From positions 1,550,001 to 1,614,000 of the forward strand of contig NZ_CP033929.1 in NCBI RefSeq assembly GCF_003815915.1: 64,000 nucleotides of DNA, given 5' to 3'. The notes beneath the pieces are model-generated. The model was not told the DNA's origin. It saw nothing but the letters and a program-made list of their open reading frames with translations, and did not search any database. A program made the translations under genes and the position numbers. Of the stretch, positions 34,614 through 42,764 are shown in pieces (the stretch's first letter is position 1; each line of letters begins with the position of its first letter). The DNA comes from Chryseobacterium indoltheticum (GTDB lineage Bacteria; Bacteroidota; Bacteroidia; Flavobacteriales; Weeksellaceae).

Positions 34614-36032
34614 ATGGAATCAATATCAGTTTTTGAAATTATTAAAGTAGGAATTGGCCCGTCTAGTTCGCACACGATGGGACCTTGGAATGCAGCAGCT
34701 GCATTTATCAGGATTATAAAAAGAGAAAGATCAATTGCTGAGGTAAAAGAAGTTTTTCTTGAATTTTTTGGTTCGTTGGCAAAAACGGGTATCGGTCACG
34801 GAACCGATATTGCCGGAATGTTGGGTCTGAATGGTGAAGATTTTAAGATAATTGACACTACAAAGATTGATGACATTGTTAATCATATCAAAGAATCTCA
34901 GATTATTAATTTGGGTGGAGAAAAAGAAATTCCTTTCATTTACGGGCATCATTTGGTTTTGAATATGTCTCAGACTTTAGATTATCATCCAAACGGAATG
35001 ATTTTTAAAGCAATTTTTGAAGACGGAACCGAGCTTGTACAGGATTTTTATTCTGTAGGCGGAGGTTTTATAATGAGCCAGGAAAAAAAGTCTATTGAAA
35101 AAGAATGCGTACGTACTTTATATCCCTGTCACAAATCTTCTGATATTGTAAAATACTGCGAGAAATTAGGTTTCAATAAAATTTCAGATTTAATTCTTAT
35201 TAATGAAGAAAGCTGGAGAACTCAGGAAGAAACAAGAAAAGAGGCACTTTATATCTGGGAGCAGATCAAAGAATGTATTTATAAAGGAGTCAATAAAGAA
35301 GGGATTTTACCGGGCGGACTAAACGTTACGCGCCGTGCTGCCGGAATCAACAGGAAACTTTTAGGAGATAAAATCTACAAAAATAAAAATGAATGGTTTC
35401 AGCAGGTTGTTGATGCGGAAGAAAATTTCACCAATATCAATAAGTGGATTTCATGTTTTGCTTTGGCAGTAAACGAAGAGAACGCTAGTTTTGGAAGAAT
35501 TATCACTGCGCCAACGAATGGAGCGAGTGGTGTAATTCCGGCGGTTTTAATGTATGCTCAGGCTTTTACAGATGCGGTAAGCGAAGATGATATTGCCAGA
35601 TTTATTTTGGTTGCGGGAGAAATTGGAACTTTATTTAAGAAAAATGCTACCATTTCTGCGGCAATGGGTGGTTGTCAGGCGGAAGTCGGAGTTTCTTCGG
35701 CGATGGCTGCAGCTGGTTTAACGGAAATTTTGGGCGGAAGTGTTGGCCAGGTTTTGATGGCAGCAGAAATTGCAATGGAACATCATTTAGGCTTAACGTG
35801 TGATCCGATTAAAGGATTGGTGCAGATTCCGTGTATCGAAAGAAATACAATGGGCGCAATCAAAGCGATTACAGCAGCAAATATTGCTTTAGAAAGTGAT
35901 CCTGCAAAAGCTAAAGTAAGCTTAGACCAAGTAATTCAGACCATGTGGGAAACTGCTCTATCAATGAATGATAGATTTAAAGAAACATCAGAAGGAGGTT
36001 TGGCAATTGCGGTGAACGTTCCGGAATGTTAA
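34614..36032 (+). CDS. sdaA: L-serine ammonia-lyase (single-chain, Fe-S type)
   Basis: A 472-aa one-chain enzyme converting L-serine to pyruvate and ammonia. The SDH-beta half starts VGIGPSSSHTMGPWNAA, a signature sequence. The alpha half has GGLNVTRRAAGINR and TAPTNGASGVIPAVL. Cysteines for the 4Fe-4S cluster are visible in MGGCQAEVG, LTCDPIKG and IPCIERN. It lies downstream of amt, so both handle nitrogen, but separate promoters are likely. A 22-bp repeat array follows. Confidence 0.95.
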   Translation: MESISVFEIIKVGIGPSSSHTMGPWNAAAAFIRIIKRERSIAEVKEVFLEFFGSLAKTGIGHGTDIAGMLGLNGEDFKIIDTTKIDDIVNHIKESQIINLGGEKEIPFIYGHHLVLNMSQTLDYHPNGMIFKAIFEDGTELVQDFYSVGGGFIMSQEKKSIEKECVRTLYPCHKSSDIVKYCEKLGFNKISDLILINEESWRTQEETRKEALYIWEQIKECIYKGVNKEGILPGGLNVTRRAAGINRKLLGDKIYKNKNEWFQQVVDAEENFTNINKWISCFALAVNEENASFGRIITAPTNGASGVIPAVLMYAQAFTDAVSEDDIARFILVAGEIGTLFKKNATISAAMGGCQAEVGVSSAMAAAGLTEILGGSVGQVLMAAEIAMEHHLGLTCDPIKGLVQIPCIERNTMGAIKAITAANIALESDPAKAKVSLDQVIQTMWETALSMNDRFKETSEGGLAIAVNVPEC

Positions 36033-36057
36033 AATAAAACATCAGTAAGATCTTATA

Positions 36058-36150
36058 AAAACGTGCGCACCATTTGAGTAAAAGGTGCGCACGTTTTCGT
36101 TATAAGATGCGCACGTTTTAGATGAAACATACGCATCATTTGTTCAAAGT
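36058..36150. repeat. 22-bp tandem repeat array (4 units) with hairpin
   Basis: From 36063 four 22-bp units (36063-36084, 36085-36106, 36107-36128, 36129-36150) share the core GTGCGCAC or a degenerate form (GATGCGCAC, ATACGCATC), then T/A-rich parts. The first two together form a strong hairpin, AAAACGTGCGCACC (36058-36071) with GGTGCGCACGTTTT (36084-36097), likely a terminator for sdaA. Confidence 0.75.
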
Positions 36151-36162
36151 AAATTTATGCTT

Positions 36163-37551
36163 TTACTTAATTTTTGGATATTCATAATCAACCCCATATA
36201 AGAAGCTTAATATAGCAACAGCAAACTCATTACCTGCGATGCCGAGACGATCAGCATTTAGAGAATAAGAAATAGAGAGATTATCTTCGCCATTATAAAT
36301 CATCAAAGAGTTTGTTCCATAAGTTCCGCCGCTGTGACCTACAAATATTTTACTGTGGAAGGGTACAATTGCCAATCCTCTCCCAAATCTGTTTTCGTCA
36401 GGAATCATCATTTTTAATGATTCTTCCGAAACCAATTTACGGTCGAAAATAGAATTGATGATGAGATTTAAATTATTCGGAGTTGTCGCAATGTCACCCA
36501 CACCAACAACGTTATTAAAATCGAAATCGTTTATTAAATTCCATTTTGTATCATAAGAATAAGGTTTATAAACATTCGCAGGTTTTTGACCAGCCGTGTG
36601 AAATTGTTTTAATTGTAAAGGCTTAATAATAGATTCGTTCAAATTTTCTGCGTAAGATTTCTTTGAAATTTTCTCAAGAATTTTCGATAATAAATAATAT
36701 CCGGAATTTGAATATTGCTGATTAGAACCTGGATCAAATAACAATCCCTGCTCAATTATTCTTTCGATAATCTGTTGTTCTGTTGCTTTTTTTGTAAGCC
36801 ATCTCGCATCGTTCTTGCCTTGCACATAATCTCCAAGACCGGCGCTGTGACTAAGTAACTGAGAAATTGTAATCTTATCTGAACCTGGAATCTGAGGAAA
36901 AAATAGTGAAAGTTTATCCGTAAGGTTTAATTGTTTTTTTTCGATAAGTTTAAAAATCATAATTGCAGTCATGGTCTTAGAAATAGATCCAATCTGAAAT
37001 AGTTCATTCGCGTTTTTAAAATCCGGAAGATTTTTCTCTCCAAAATTCTTTGCATAAATTTCTTTTCCATCTTTAAATATGGAAATTTCTCCTGCTAAGG
37101 CATTGTTTTTCTCTAAATAAGAAACAAAATCGTCAATTTTTTTTAAGCTTTCAGCCATATTGGAAAGTTTAATGACCTCAAGAGTTTTGTCTTTATTTTT
37201 TGTTTTATCGAAAGGTTTTAGTGTTAGTGGTAAAACCATTCCGTTTTGTGTAAAAGTTCCGATGATTTCAGAGCTTTTCATTGTTCCTTTGAATTTTGCA
37301 TTCATTGCTGTATGTTCAAAACTCAATTCGTTATTAACAAAAGATGTTTTATCGATGGGAATTCCTTCCGCACCTTGCAAAGGGCTATCGAGAGTAGATT
37401 TATATCCATCTTTTTCTTTTTGGATATTGATGATCAGAGGAAGTTTATTGCCTTGAATTTCAAGTTCGCCCATCCATGAGCCTACAATTTGTTGAGCAAA
37501 AACCGAATTAAAAATCAAGAAGCAGAAGAAAAGTAAAAATTTATTTTTCAT
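36163..37551 (-). CDS. Secreted serine hydrolase (beta-lactamase/esterase family)
   Basis: A 462-aa exported protein with a signal peptide (MKNKFLLFFCFLIFNSVFAQ). An N-terminal region of about 100 residues (VGSWMGELEIQGNKLPLIIN) resembles a lipocalin-like domain. It precedes a class C beta-lactamase/DD-peptidase-fold domain with SISKTMTA (S-x-x-K), YSNSGYYLL (Y-x-N) and HSGGTYG (H/K-S/T-G). It may be an esterase or peptidase acting on cell-wall or peptide substrates. It is the last gene of a three-gene operon with the two upstream genes. Confidence 0.85.
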   Translation of the reverse strand: MKNKFLLFFCFLIFNSVFAQQIVGSWMGELEIQGNKLPLIINIQKEKDGYKSTLDSPLQGAEGIPIDKTSFVNNELSFEHTAMNAKFKGTMKSSEIIGTFTQNGMVLPLTLKPFDKTKNKDKTLEVIKLSNMAESLKKIDDFVSYLEKNNALAGEISIFKDGKEIYAKNFGEKNLPDFKNANELFQIGSISKTMTAIMIFKLIEKKQLNLTDKLSLFFPQIPGSDKITISQLLSHSAGLGDYVQGKNDARWLTKKATEQQIIERIIEQGLLFDPGSNQQYSNSGYYLLSKILEKISKKSYAENLNESIIKPLQLKQFHTAGQKPANVYKPYSYDTKWNLINDFDFNNVVGVGDIATTPNNLNLIINSIFDRKLVSEESLKMMIPDENRFGRGLAIVPFHSKIFVGHSGGTYGTNSLMIYNGEDNLSISYSLNADRLGIAGNEFAVAILSFLYGVDYEYPKIK

Positions 37552-37561
37552 ATTTTTTAAT

Positions 37562-38131
37562 TTATAAAAGTTGCATTGTAAGCATGGTTGTTAATAGTAA
37601 TACTGCAAAAATTACGATATGACGCCAGTCTTTCATATTGGTAGCAGTTTTAAAACCATTGAAGAGAATCGCTATTCCATAAGCTGTGATTGCAAGTGAT
37701 ATGAAAGAATAGATGGTAATGATTACAACAGAAATCGTATCGATTTCATAGGATTGATTTTCTACAGAAGCCATAATTTGTTTCTGCGCATTTTTAATCA
37801 AAGGTATTTCTGATATGAGTAATAATAAAATTACGATAAATTGGGAAATGAAAATAGGATTTACGACATCAATAAAGCGCGTTCTTTTATTAATTATTTT
37901 TCCATAAACAAAGAAAATAACAATACTTATCGCATAAACAACTAATGTTGATAATATAATTTTTAATAATGAATCTTCTGAGTCTATCGACCTGAAATGA
38001 AACAAACTGTCTGTTTGAAGACCAACAGAATAACCGAATGAAAATACTGCGGTAATTGATACCAATCCCGCAATAAGCAAAGTTTTTTCATCAAACTTCA
38101 AAAAAGGATTAAAAATAGTTTTCCAGCTCAT
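37562..38131 (-). CDS. Multi-pass membrane protein (YIP1-like)
   Basis: A 189-aa integral membrane protein with about five hydrophobic segments (LLIAGLVSITAVFSFGYSVG, IILSTLVVYAISIVIFFVYG, FISQFIVILLLLISEIPL, IVIFAVLLLTTMLTM and one more). The N-terminal SWKTIFNPFLKFDEK motif resembles YIP1-family small membrane proteins. Function is unknown. It starts 5 bp after the DUF2089 stop and ends 10 bp before the serine hydrolase, so the three genes are an operon. Confidence 0.7.
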   Translation of the reverse strand: MSWKTIFNPFLKFDEKTLLIAGLVSITAVFSFGYSVGLQTDSLFHFRSIDSEDSLLKIILSTLVVYAISIVIFFVYGKIINKRTRFIDVVNPIFISQFIVILLLLISEIPLIKNAQKQIMASVENQSYEIDTISVVIITIYSFISLAITAYGIAILFNGFKTATNMKDWRHIVIFAVLLLTTMLTMQLL

Positions 38132-38136
38132 AGATA

Positions 38137-38403
38137 TTATTTTTTTAGTTGATCAATTTTTTTGATAAGATCATCCATTTTATTTCTCATGGTGGGATAA
38201 GAAAGTTCTGCCTGTTTGGCCATTTCCTTGATGCTTCCACTGGAGAGAAAAAAGTTTAAGATAAAATCCTGCTCATCTCTGTTGAGTTTTAAAAAAACCG
38301 GAAGTTCATAATCACCGTTTACATTGGTTCCGCAATCGGGACATTTCATTTGGCTTACATTGAGCGTGTGATCGCAACTCGGACAAATTATAGGAAGTTT
38401 CAT
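38137..38403 (-). CDS. DUF2089 protein (zinc ribbon plus helix-turn-helix)
   Basis: An 88-aa protein. CPSCDHTLNVSQMKCPDCG forms a four-cysteine zinc ribbon, and the C-terminal half (DFILNFFLSSGSIKEMAKQA then SYPTMRNKMDDLI) is a helix-turn-helix of the DUF2089 type. It is probably a small DNA-binding regulator that heads its own operon. Direct repeats just upstream could be its operator. Binding has not been shown for this gene. Confidence 0.8.
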   Translation of the reverse strand: MKLPIICPSCDHTLNVSQMKCPDCGTNVNGDYELPVFLKLNRDEQDFILNFFLSSGSIKEMAKQAELSYPTMRNKMDDLIKKIDQLKK

Positions 38404-38418
38404 TAACTTTTGTTTTTA

Positions 38419-38470
38419 CAAATGTAATATTATTTTGAATAAAGTTAAAGTTATTTTTAATAAAGTTAAA
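38419..38470 (-). promoter_or_regulatory. Direct-repeat operator and promoter of the DUF2089 operon
   Basis: AATAAAGTTAAA occurs at 38438-38449 and 38459-38470, exactly 21 bp apart (two helical turns). On the minus strand TACATTTG (38426 to 38419) is the -7 box. The repeats cover the -33 region of the operon promoter. Confidence 0.5.
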
Positions 38471-38489
38471 TGTTGGTTTAAATTTAAAA

Positions 38490-38516
38490 TAAAAAAACTT
38501 CCCAAGTAAGGAAGTT
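38490..38516 (-). terminator. tyrA terminator
   Basis: AACTTCC (38497-38503) and GGAAGTT (38510-38516); on the minus strand a T run follows. Confidence 0.8.
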
Positions 38517-38535
38517 TAATTTTTATGAAAAGTCT

Positions 38536-39381
38536 TTATTTATCGAGTATTCCGCGGATTTTATTAGCGTTGGTAATCAATTCTTCCAGATATTCGAAAT
38601 TATCTTTTTCTAAAGCAGATTTGAATTTTCTGAGTTGGGAAATATGTTCGTTTAAAACATCAAGCACATTTTCTTTGTTTTGTTTAAAAATAGGAACCCA
38701 CATTTCAGGATGCGATTTTGCCAAACGCACCGTGCTCGAAAAACCTGAACTCGCCAATTGAAATATAGTGTCTTCTTCTTTTTCTTTCTCTAAAACGGTG
38801 TTGGCTAGAGCGTAAGAAGTAATATGTGAAATATGTGAAATATACGCAGTGTGAATGTCGTGATCATCGGCATTCATGTAAATTAAATGCATATCGAGAC
38901 TCTTTACGACATTTTCTACGATTGCCAAAGCATCTTCTGCCGATTCTTCACGGTTGCATATCACTCCGGCTTTTCCTGAAAAACTTTCGGCAACTGCGGA
39001 TTTCGGACCGTGGTTTTCAGTTCCCCACATTGGGTGAAAAGCGACAAACCTTAATCTTTTCGGGTGGTTTTTTACTGCATTTACAATTCCTGATTTTGTA
39101 GAGCCAACATCCATCACCGTTTGCTGATCCGAAATTAAATCTAAAACTTCAGGAAGAATTTTTCTCGCCGAATCTACAGGAATAGCAATGATAACCAAAT
39201 CTGAATTTTGAATTCCAGTTCTTAAGTCTGCTTTTTCATTAATGATATTTAAGGCTAAAGCTTCATCAAGATTTTCGGTATTATTGTCGATTCCGTAAAT
39301 GAAATCTGCTGTTTTTTTCTGTTTTAATTTTAAGGCGATTGATCCACCGATTAATCCTACACCAATGATACTTATTTTCAT
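38536..39381 (-). CDS. tyrA: Prephenate dehydrogenase (TyrA)
   Basis: A 281-aa NAD-dependent prephenate dehydrogenase, which makes 4-hydroxyphenylpyruvate for tyrosine. The Rossmann motif IGVGLIGGSIALKLKQK is at the N-terminus, followed by VMDVGSTKSGIVNAV and RFVAFHPMWGTENHGPKSA, with the conserved FHPM(W/A)G block. A catalytic histidine is likely in ISHISHITSYAL. No ACT domain is present, so feedback control may be absent or elsewhere; the leader attenuator offers transcriptional control instead. The gene appears monocistronic. Confidence 0.95.
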   Translation of the reverse strand: MKISIIGVGLIGGSIALKLKQKKTADFIYGIDNNTENLDEALALNIINEKADLRTGIQNSDLVIIAIPVDSARKILPEVLDLISDQQTVMDVGSTKSGIVNAVKNHPKRLRFVAFHPMWGTENHGPKSAVAESFSGKAGVICNREESAEDALAIVENVVKSLDMHLIYMNADDHDIHTAYISHISHITSYALANTVLEKEKEEDTIFQLASSGFSSTVRLAKSHPEMWVPIFKQNKENVLDVLNEHISQLRKFKSALEKDNFEYLEELITNANKIRGILDK

Positions 39382-39399
39382 TTGTTTAAATTTTAAAAA

Positions 39400-39426
39400 T
39401 AAAAAACCTCGCCAAAGGACGAGGTT
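39400..39426 (-). promoter_or_regulatory. Attenuator terminator in the tyrA leader
   Basis: On the minus strand AACCTCG (39426-39420) and CGAGGTT (39411-39405) form a stem followed by T, ending 19-24 nt before the tyrA ATG at 39381. There is no gene upstream of it on this strand, so it looks like an attenuator rather than another gene's terminator. Confidence 0.7.
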
Positions 39427-39449
39427 TTAGTTATATATACAAGAAATCC

Positions 39450-39503
39450 TTATCCCAGATCTGAGTTAAAAATTCCGTAATAATATGTCTTGTTTGTAAT
39501 CAC
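39450..39503 (-). CDS. tyrA leader peptide (17 aa)
   Basis: An open frame of 17 codons, GTG start at 39503, MITNKTYYYGIFNSDLG then TAA (39452-39450). Three consecutive Tyr codons (TAT TAT TAC) and one Phe precede the terminator by about 40-50 nt. This is the layout of classical ribosome-dependent attenuation. It starts with GTG, and an in-frame TAA lies upstream. Confidence 0.65.
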   Translation of the reverse strand: MITNKTYYYGIFNSDLG

Positions 39504-39730
39504 AGGGCGAATTTATGAATTTTTTTGAAAATATTGTTGTTTTTATAGTCATTTTTGTTTTGACTTAGAAAGCTGTATCGTTAAGAAAAATAAAATCTAT
39601 TCCGTTAAAAATTTCCACTGTTTGAGTGCGACATAATATTGAGACGAATAATAATCTGAATTCATATGAGTTTTTGGAATTTCAGGAATAAATTTTATTT
39701 TTATCTGAAGATTTCATTCTTGAACTTTTG

Positions 39731-39756
39731 GTACTTTTACCTTAAGGTATAAGTAC
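39731..39756. promoter_or_regulatory. 26-bp near-perfect palindrome upstream of polA
   Basis: Centred on ACCTTAAGGT, with flanking GTACTT and AAGTAC arms; it reads the same on both strands apart from one symmetric mismatch. It lies in the 470-bp gap between tyrA and polA, about 75 bp upstream of the polA -33 box. It is a possible operator, or part of a repeat. Confidence 0.55.
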
Positions 39757-39806
39757 TTTATTAAAAACTAAAAGTAAAACTTCATTTTTCTTCATTGGTC
39801 TTTCTG

Positions 39807-39837
39807 TTTGACCACTCATCCCGATTTCATATATTTG
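39807..39837 (+). promoter_or_regulatory. Promoter of polA
   Basis: TTTG (39807-39810), 19-bp spacer and TATATTTG (39830-39837), an excellent match to the Bacteroidetes consensus. It overlaps the first codons of an upstream TTG-started frame, so ATG 39853 is the start. Confidence 0.8.
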
Positions 39838-39852
39838 TTCATTATTCAAAAT

Positions 39853-42720
39853 ATGGAGGCAACACAAGATAAAAGGCTATTTCTCATCGATGCTTATGCG
39901 ATGATTTTCAGAGGATATTATGCATTGATCAGAAGTCCGAGAATTACAAGTACAGGAATTGACACATCTGCAATTTTTGGCTTTACCAATTCTTTGATTG
40001 AACTGATCAGAAGGGAAAGACCTACCCATTTGGCTGTTGTTTTTGACGTCGGTCAGGCAAGTATAAGAACGGTTGATTATACCGAATATAAAGCCAACCG
40101 AAGCGAAACTCCCGAAGCTATAAAAATTGCGATTCCATATCTTCACAGGATTTTAAATGCAATGCATATTCCGCATTTGGGAGTAGAAGGTTACGAAGCC
40201 GATGATATCATAGGAACCATTGCTTGCAAGGCTGAAAAAGAAGGGTACACTACTTTTATGGTGACTCCTGACAAAGATTTTGCGCAGTTGGTTACCGATA
40301 AAATTAAAATGTATAAACCAGGTCTGAAAGGAGGTGATATTGAGATTTTGGGAGTAGAAGAAGTTAAAGCTAAATATGAAATTGAAGACCCAAAACAGGT
40401 GATCGATTACCTGGCAATGATGGGCGATGCAGTAGACAATATCCCTGGATTGGATGGTGTTGGTGAAAAAACAGCGATGAAATTCCTGAAAGAATTCGGA
40501 AGCATTGAAAATCTCTTAGCGAATACCGATAAGCTGAAAGGTAAGCTGAAAGAAAAAGTGGAAGCTTCTGCCGAACGTGGAATTTTATCTAAAAAATTAG
40601 CAACCATTATTTGTGATGCTCCTGTAGAATTTCATCAGGAACAATATGACCTTGAAACTCCCGATTTTGAAAAGGTAAAAGAAGTTTTTGACGAGATAGA
40701 ATTCAGAAGATTATACGAAAATCTGTATCGTGCTTTTGCGCCTACAGAAACGGTTACGGTAAAAACTACCGTTATTTCTCAGGATGGTATAACGGTGACA
40801 GAAGTTGAAACTCAGGTTACAGAAACTCCACAGCAAAAAGTGGCTAAAAATGTTGGCCAGCTCGATCTTTTCGCAACTTATGAAGAGCTTGATCAGGCAA
40901 CTTCTACAAAATCTACGATTACAGAAAACGATCATTTATATCAGTTTGTAGACAATCCGAAAGCGCAGAAAATATTAGTTCAAAATCTATTGCAGCAAAA
41001 AGCCGTTTGTTTCGACACAGAAACCACATCGTTAAATGAACTGGAAGCAGAATTGGTAGGAATGAGCTTTTCTTACAAGAAGGGTTTAGCATATTATATT
41101 CCGCTTTCTGAAGATCAGGGTGAGGTCTTGCAGACGTTAGAAATTTTCAGACCTTTCTTTGAAAAGGAAGATATAGTAAAGATCGCTCATAATCTAAAAT
41201 TTGATTATAAGGTCTTGCAGCAATATAATATGACGGTAAAAGGAGCAATGTTTGATACCATGATTGCGCATTACCTTCTAAATCCTGACGGAAGACATGG
41301 GATGGATTATCTTTCAGAAGTTTATTTAAATTATAAACCTGTTTCCATAGAAACCATTATTGGGAAAAAAGGAAAAAATCAGGGCAATTTCAGAGATGCA
41401 GATTTGCGTACGCAGACCGATTATGCAGCAGAAGATGCAGATATTACTTTCCAGTTGTACGAATTATTTGCACCACAATTAAAGAAAGAAAATTTAGAAG
41501 ACCTTTTCTTCAATATCGAAATGCCTTTGATGGAAGTTTTGGCTAAAATGGAATTGTCCGGAATCTCTTTAGATGAAAAATGGCTGGCTCAGGAAAGTAT
41601 TGATTTAGAAAATGATTTAAGACAATTAGAATCTAAAATATTTGAAATTTCGGGTGAAGAATTTAATATGAATTCACCGAAGCAATTGGGAGAAGTTTTA
41701 TTTGAAAAAATGCAGCTCGACTCAAAAGCCAAGAAAACAAAAACCGGACAATACGCAACTTCAGAAGATGTTTTACAGAAATTATCTTCGAAGCACGAGA
41801 TTATTCAGCATATTTTAGAATACAGAACGTATCAGAAACTGAAATCGACTTATGTGGATGCATTGCCGTCGCAGATTGATAAAGACGATAATCGTGTGCA
41901 TACCAATTTCTCACAAACTACTGCTGCGACAGGTCGTTTGGCAAGTGTAAATCCGAATTTGCAGAATATTCCGATCCGTACATTAAGAGGTCAGCAAATC
42001 CGTGGAGCGTTTGTTTCAGGAGAAGGAAAGAAGATCATTTCTGCCGATTATTCGCAGATCGAATTGCGTCTGATTGCGGAAATTTCCGGTGAAGATAATA
42101 TGATCAAAGCGTTTCAGGACGGTGAAGATATTCACGCTTCTACGGCGGCAAAATTATTTAATATTCCGTTGGAAGAAGTTTCAAAAACGCAGCGTGGACA
42201 GGCGAAAACCGTCAATTTTGGAATTTTATATGGTCAGGGAGCTTTTGCTTTGGCAGAACAAACCGGATTATCGAGATCAGAAGCTAAGCAAATGATAGAG
42301 GCGTATTACGAAACCTACCCAAAATTGAAAGAATACATGGCAGAGCAAGTGAAAAGAGCTCGTGACATCGGCTATGTAGAAACCATTTTAGGAAGAAAAC
42401 GTCACTTGAAAGATATCAATTCGGGAAATTTTGTGGTGCGAGCTCATGCCGAAAGAAATGCAGTTAATGCTCCTATTCAGGGAAGTGCAGCTGATGTTGT
42501 GAAAGTGGCAATGATTAAAATTCAAAAAGAATTAGAAAAGGAGAAACTACACACAAAAATGCTTCTTCAGGTACATGACGAATTGGTTTTCGAATCTCCT
42601 ATCGATGAGGTAGAAGTGGCTACAAATATCATTAAAACAGAAATGGAAAATGCTATAGAAACACAGGTTCCTTTATTAGTTGAGGTTGGAGTAGGAAAGA
42701 ACTGGCTGGAAGCGCATTAA
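39853..42720 (+). CDS. polA: DNA polymerase I
   Basis: 955 aa from ATG 39853 (MEATQDKRLFLIDAYAMIFRG). All three domains are present. N-terminal 5'-3' exonuclease: FLIDAYAMIFRGYYAL, GYEADDIIGT, MGDAVDNIPGLDGVGEKTA. Proofreading 3'-5' exonuclease: FDTETTSLNELEAELVGMS, NLKFDYKVL and YAAEDADIT. Polymerase motifs: DYSQIELRLIAEIS (A), KTVNFGILYGQG (B) and LLQVHDELVFE (C). It fills gaps in repair and Okazaki-fragment processing. All proofreading carboxylates appear intact, unlike in some polA. A hairpin terminator follows. Confidence 0.97.
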   Translation: MEATQDKRLFLIDAYAMIFRGYYALIRSPRITSTGIDTSAIFGFTNSLIELIRRERPTHLAVVFDVGQASIRTVDYTEYKANRSETPEAIKIAIPYLHRILNAMHIPHLGVEGYEADDIIGTIACKAEKEGYTTFMVTPDKDFAQLVTDKIKMYKPGLKGGDIEILGVEEVKAKYEIEDPKQVIDYLAMMGDAVDNIPGLDGVGEKTAMKFLKEFGSIENLLANTDKLKGKLKEKVEASAERGILSKKLATIICDAPVEFHQEQYDLETPDFEKVKEVFDEIEFRRLYENLYRAFAPTETVTVKTTVISQDGITVTEVETQVTETPQQKVAKNVGQLDLFATYEELDQATSTKSTITENDHLYQFVDNPKAQKILVQNLLQQKAVCFDTETTSLNELEAELVGMSFSYKKGLAYYIPLSEDQGEVLQTLEIFRPFFEKEDIVKIAHNLKFDYKVLQQYNMTVKGAMFDTMIAHYLLNPDGRHGMDYLSEVYLNYKPVSIETIIGKKGKNQGNFRDADLRTQTDYAAEDADITFQLYELFAPQLKKENLEDLFFNIEMPLMEVLAKMELSGISLDEKWLAQESIDLENDLRQLESKIFEISGEEFNMNSPKQLGEVLFEKMQLDSKAKKTKTGQYATSEDVLQKLSSKHEIIQHILEYRTYQKLKSTYVDALPSQIDKDDNRVHTNFSQTTAATGRLASVNPNLQNIPIRTLRGQQIRGAFVSGEGKKIISADYSQIELRLIAEISGEDNMIKAFQDGEDIHASTAAKLFNIPLEEVSKTQRGQAKTVNFGILYGQGAFALAEQTGLSRSEAKQMIEAYYETYPKLKEYMAEQVKRARDIGYVETILGRKRHLKDINSGNFVVRAHAERNAVNAPIQGSAADVVKVAMIKIQKELEKEKLHTKMLLQVHDELVFESPIDEVEVATNIIKTEMENAIETQVPLLVEVGVGKNWLEAH

Positions 42721-42733
42721 GAAATAACTAAAA

Positions 42734-42764
42734 AACTTCTGTCGAAAGGCAGAAGTTTTTTTAC
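42734..42764. terminator. polA terminator
   Basis: AACTTCTG (42734-42741) and CAGAAGTT (42750-42757), then T; it lies between polA and the convergent fic gene. Confidence 0.85.

Noticed and set aside
39808..39852. Earlier start of polA
   Set aside because: The segment overlaps the promoter boxes; MEATQDKRLFL is the natural start.
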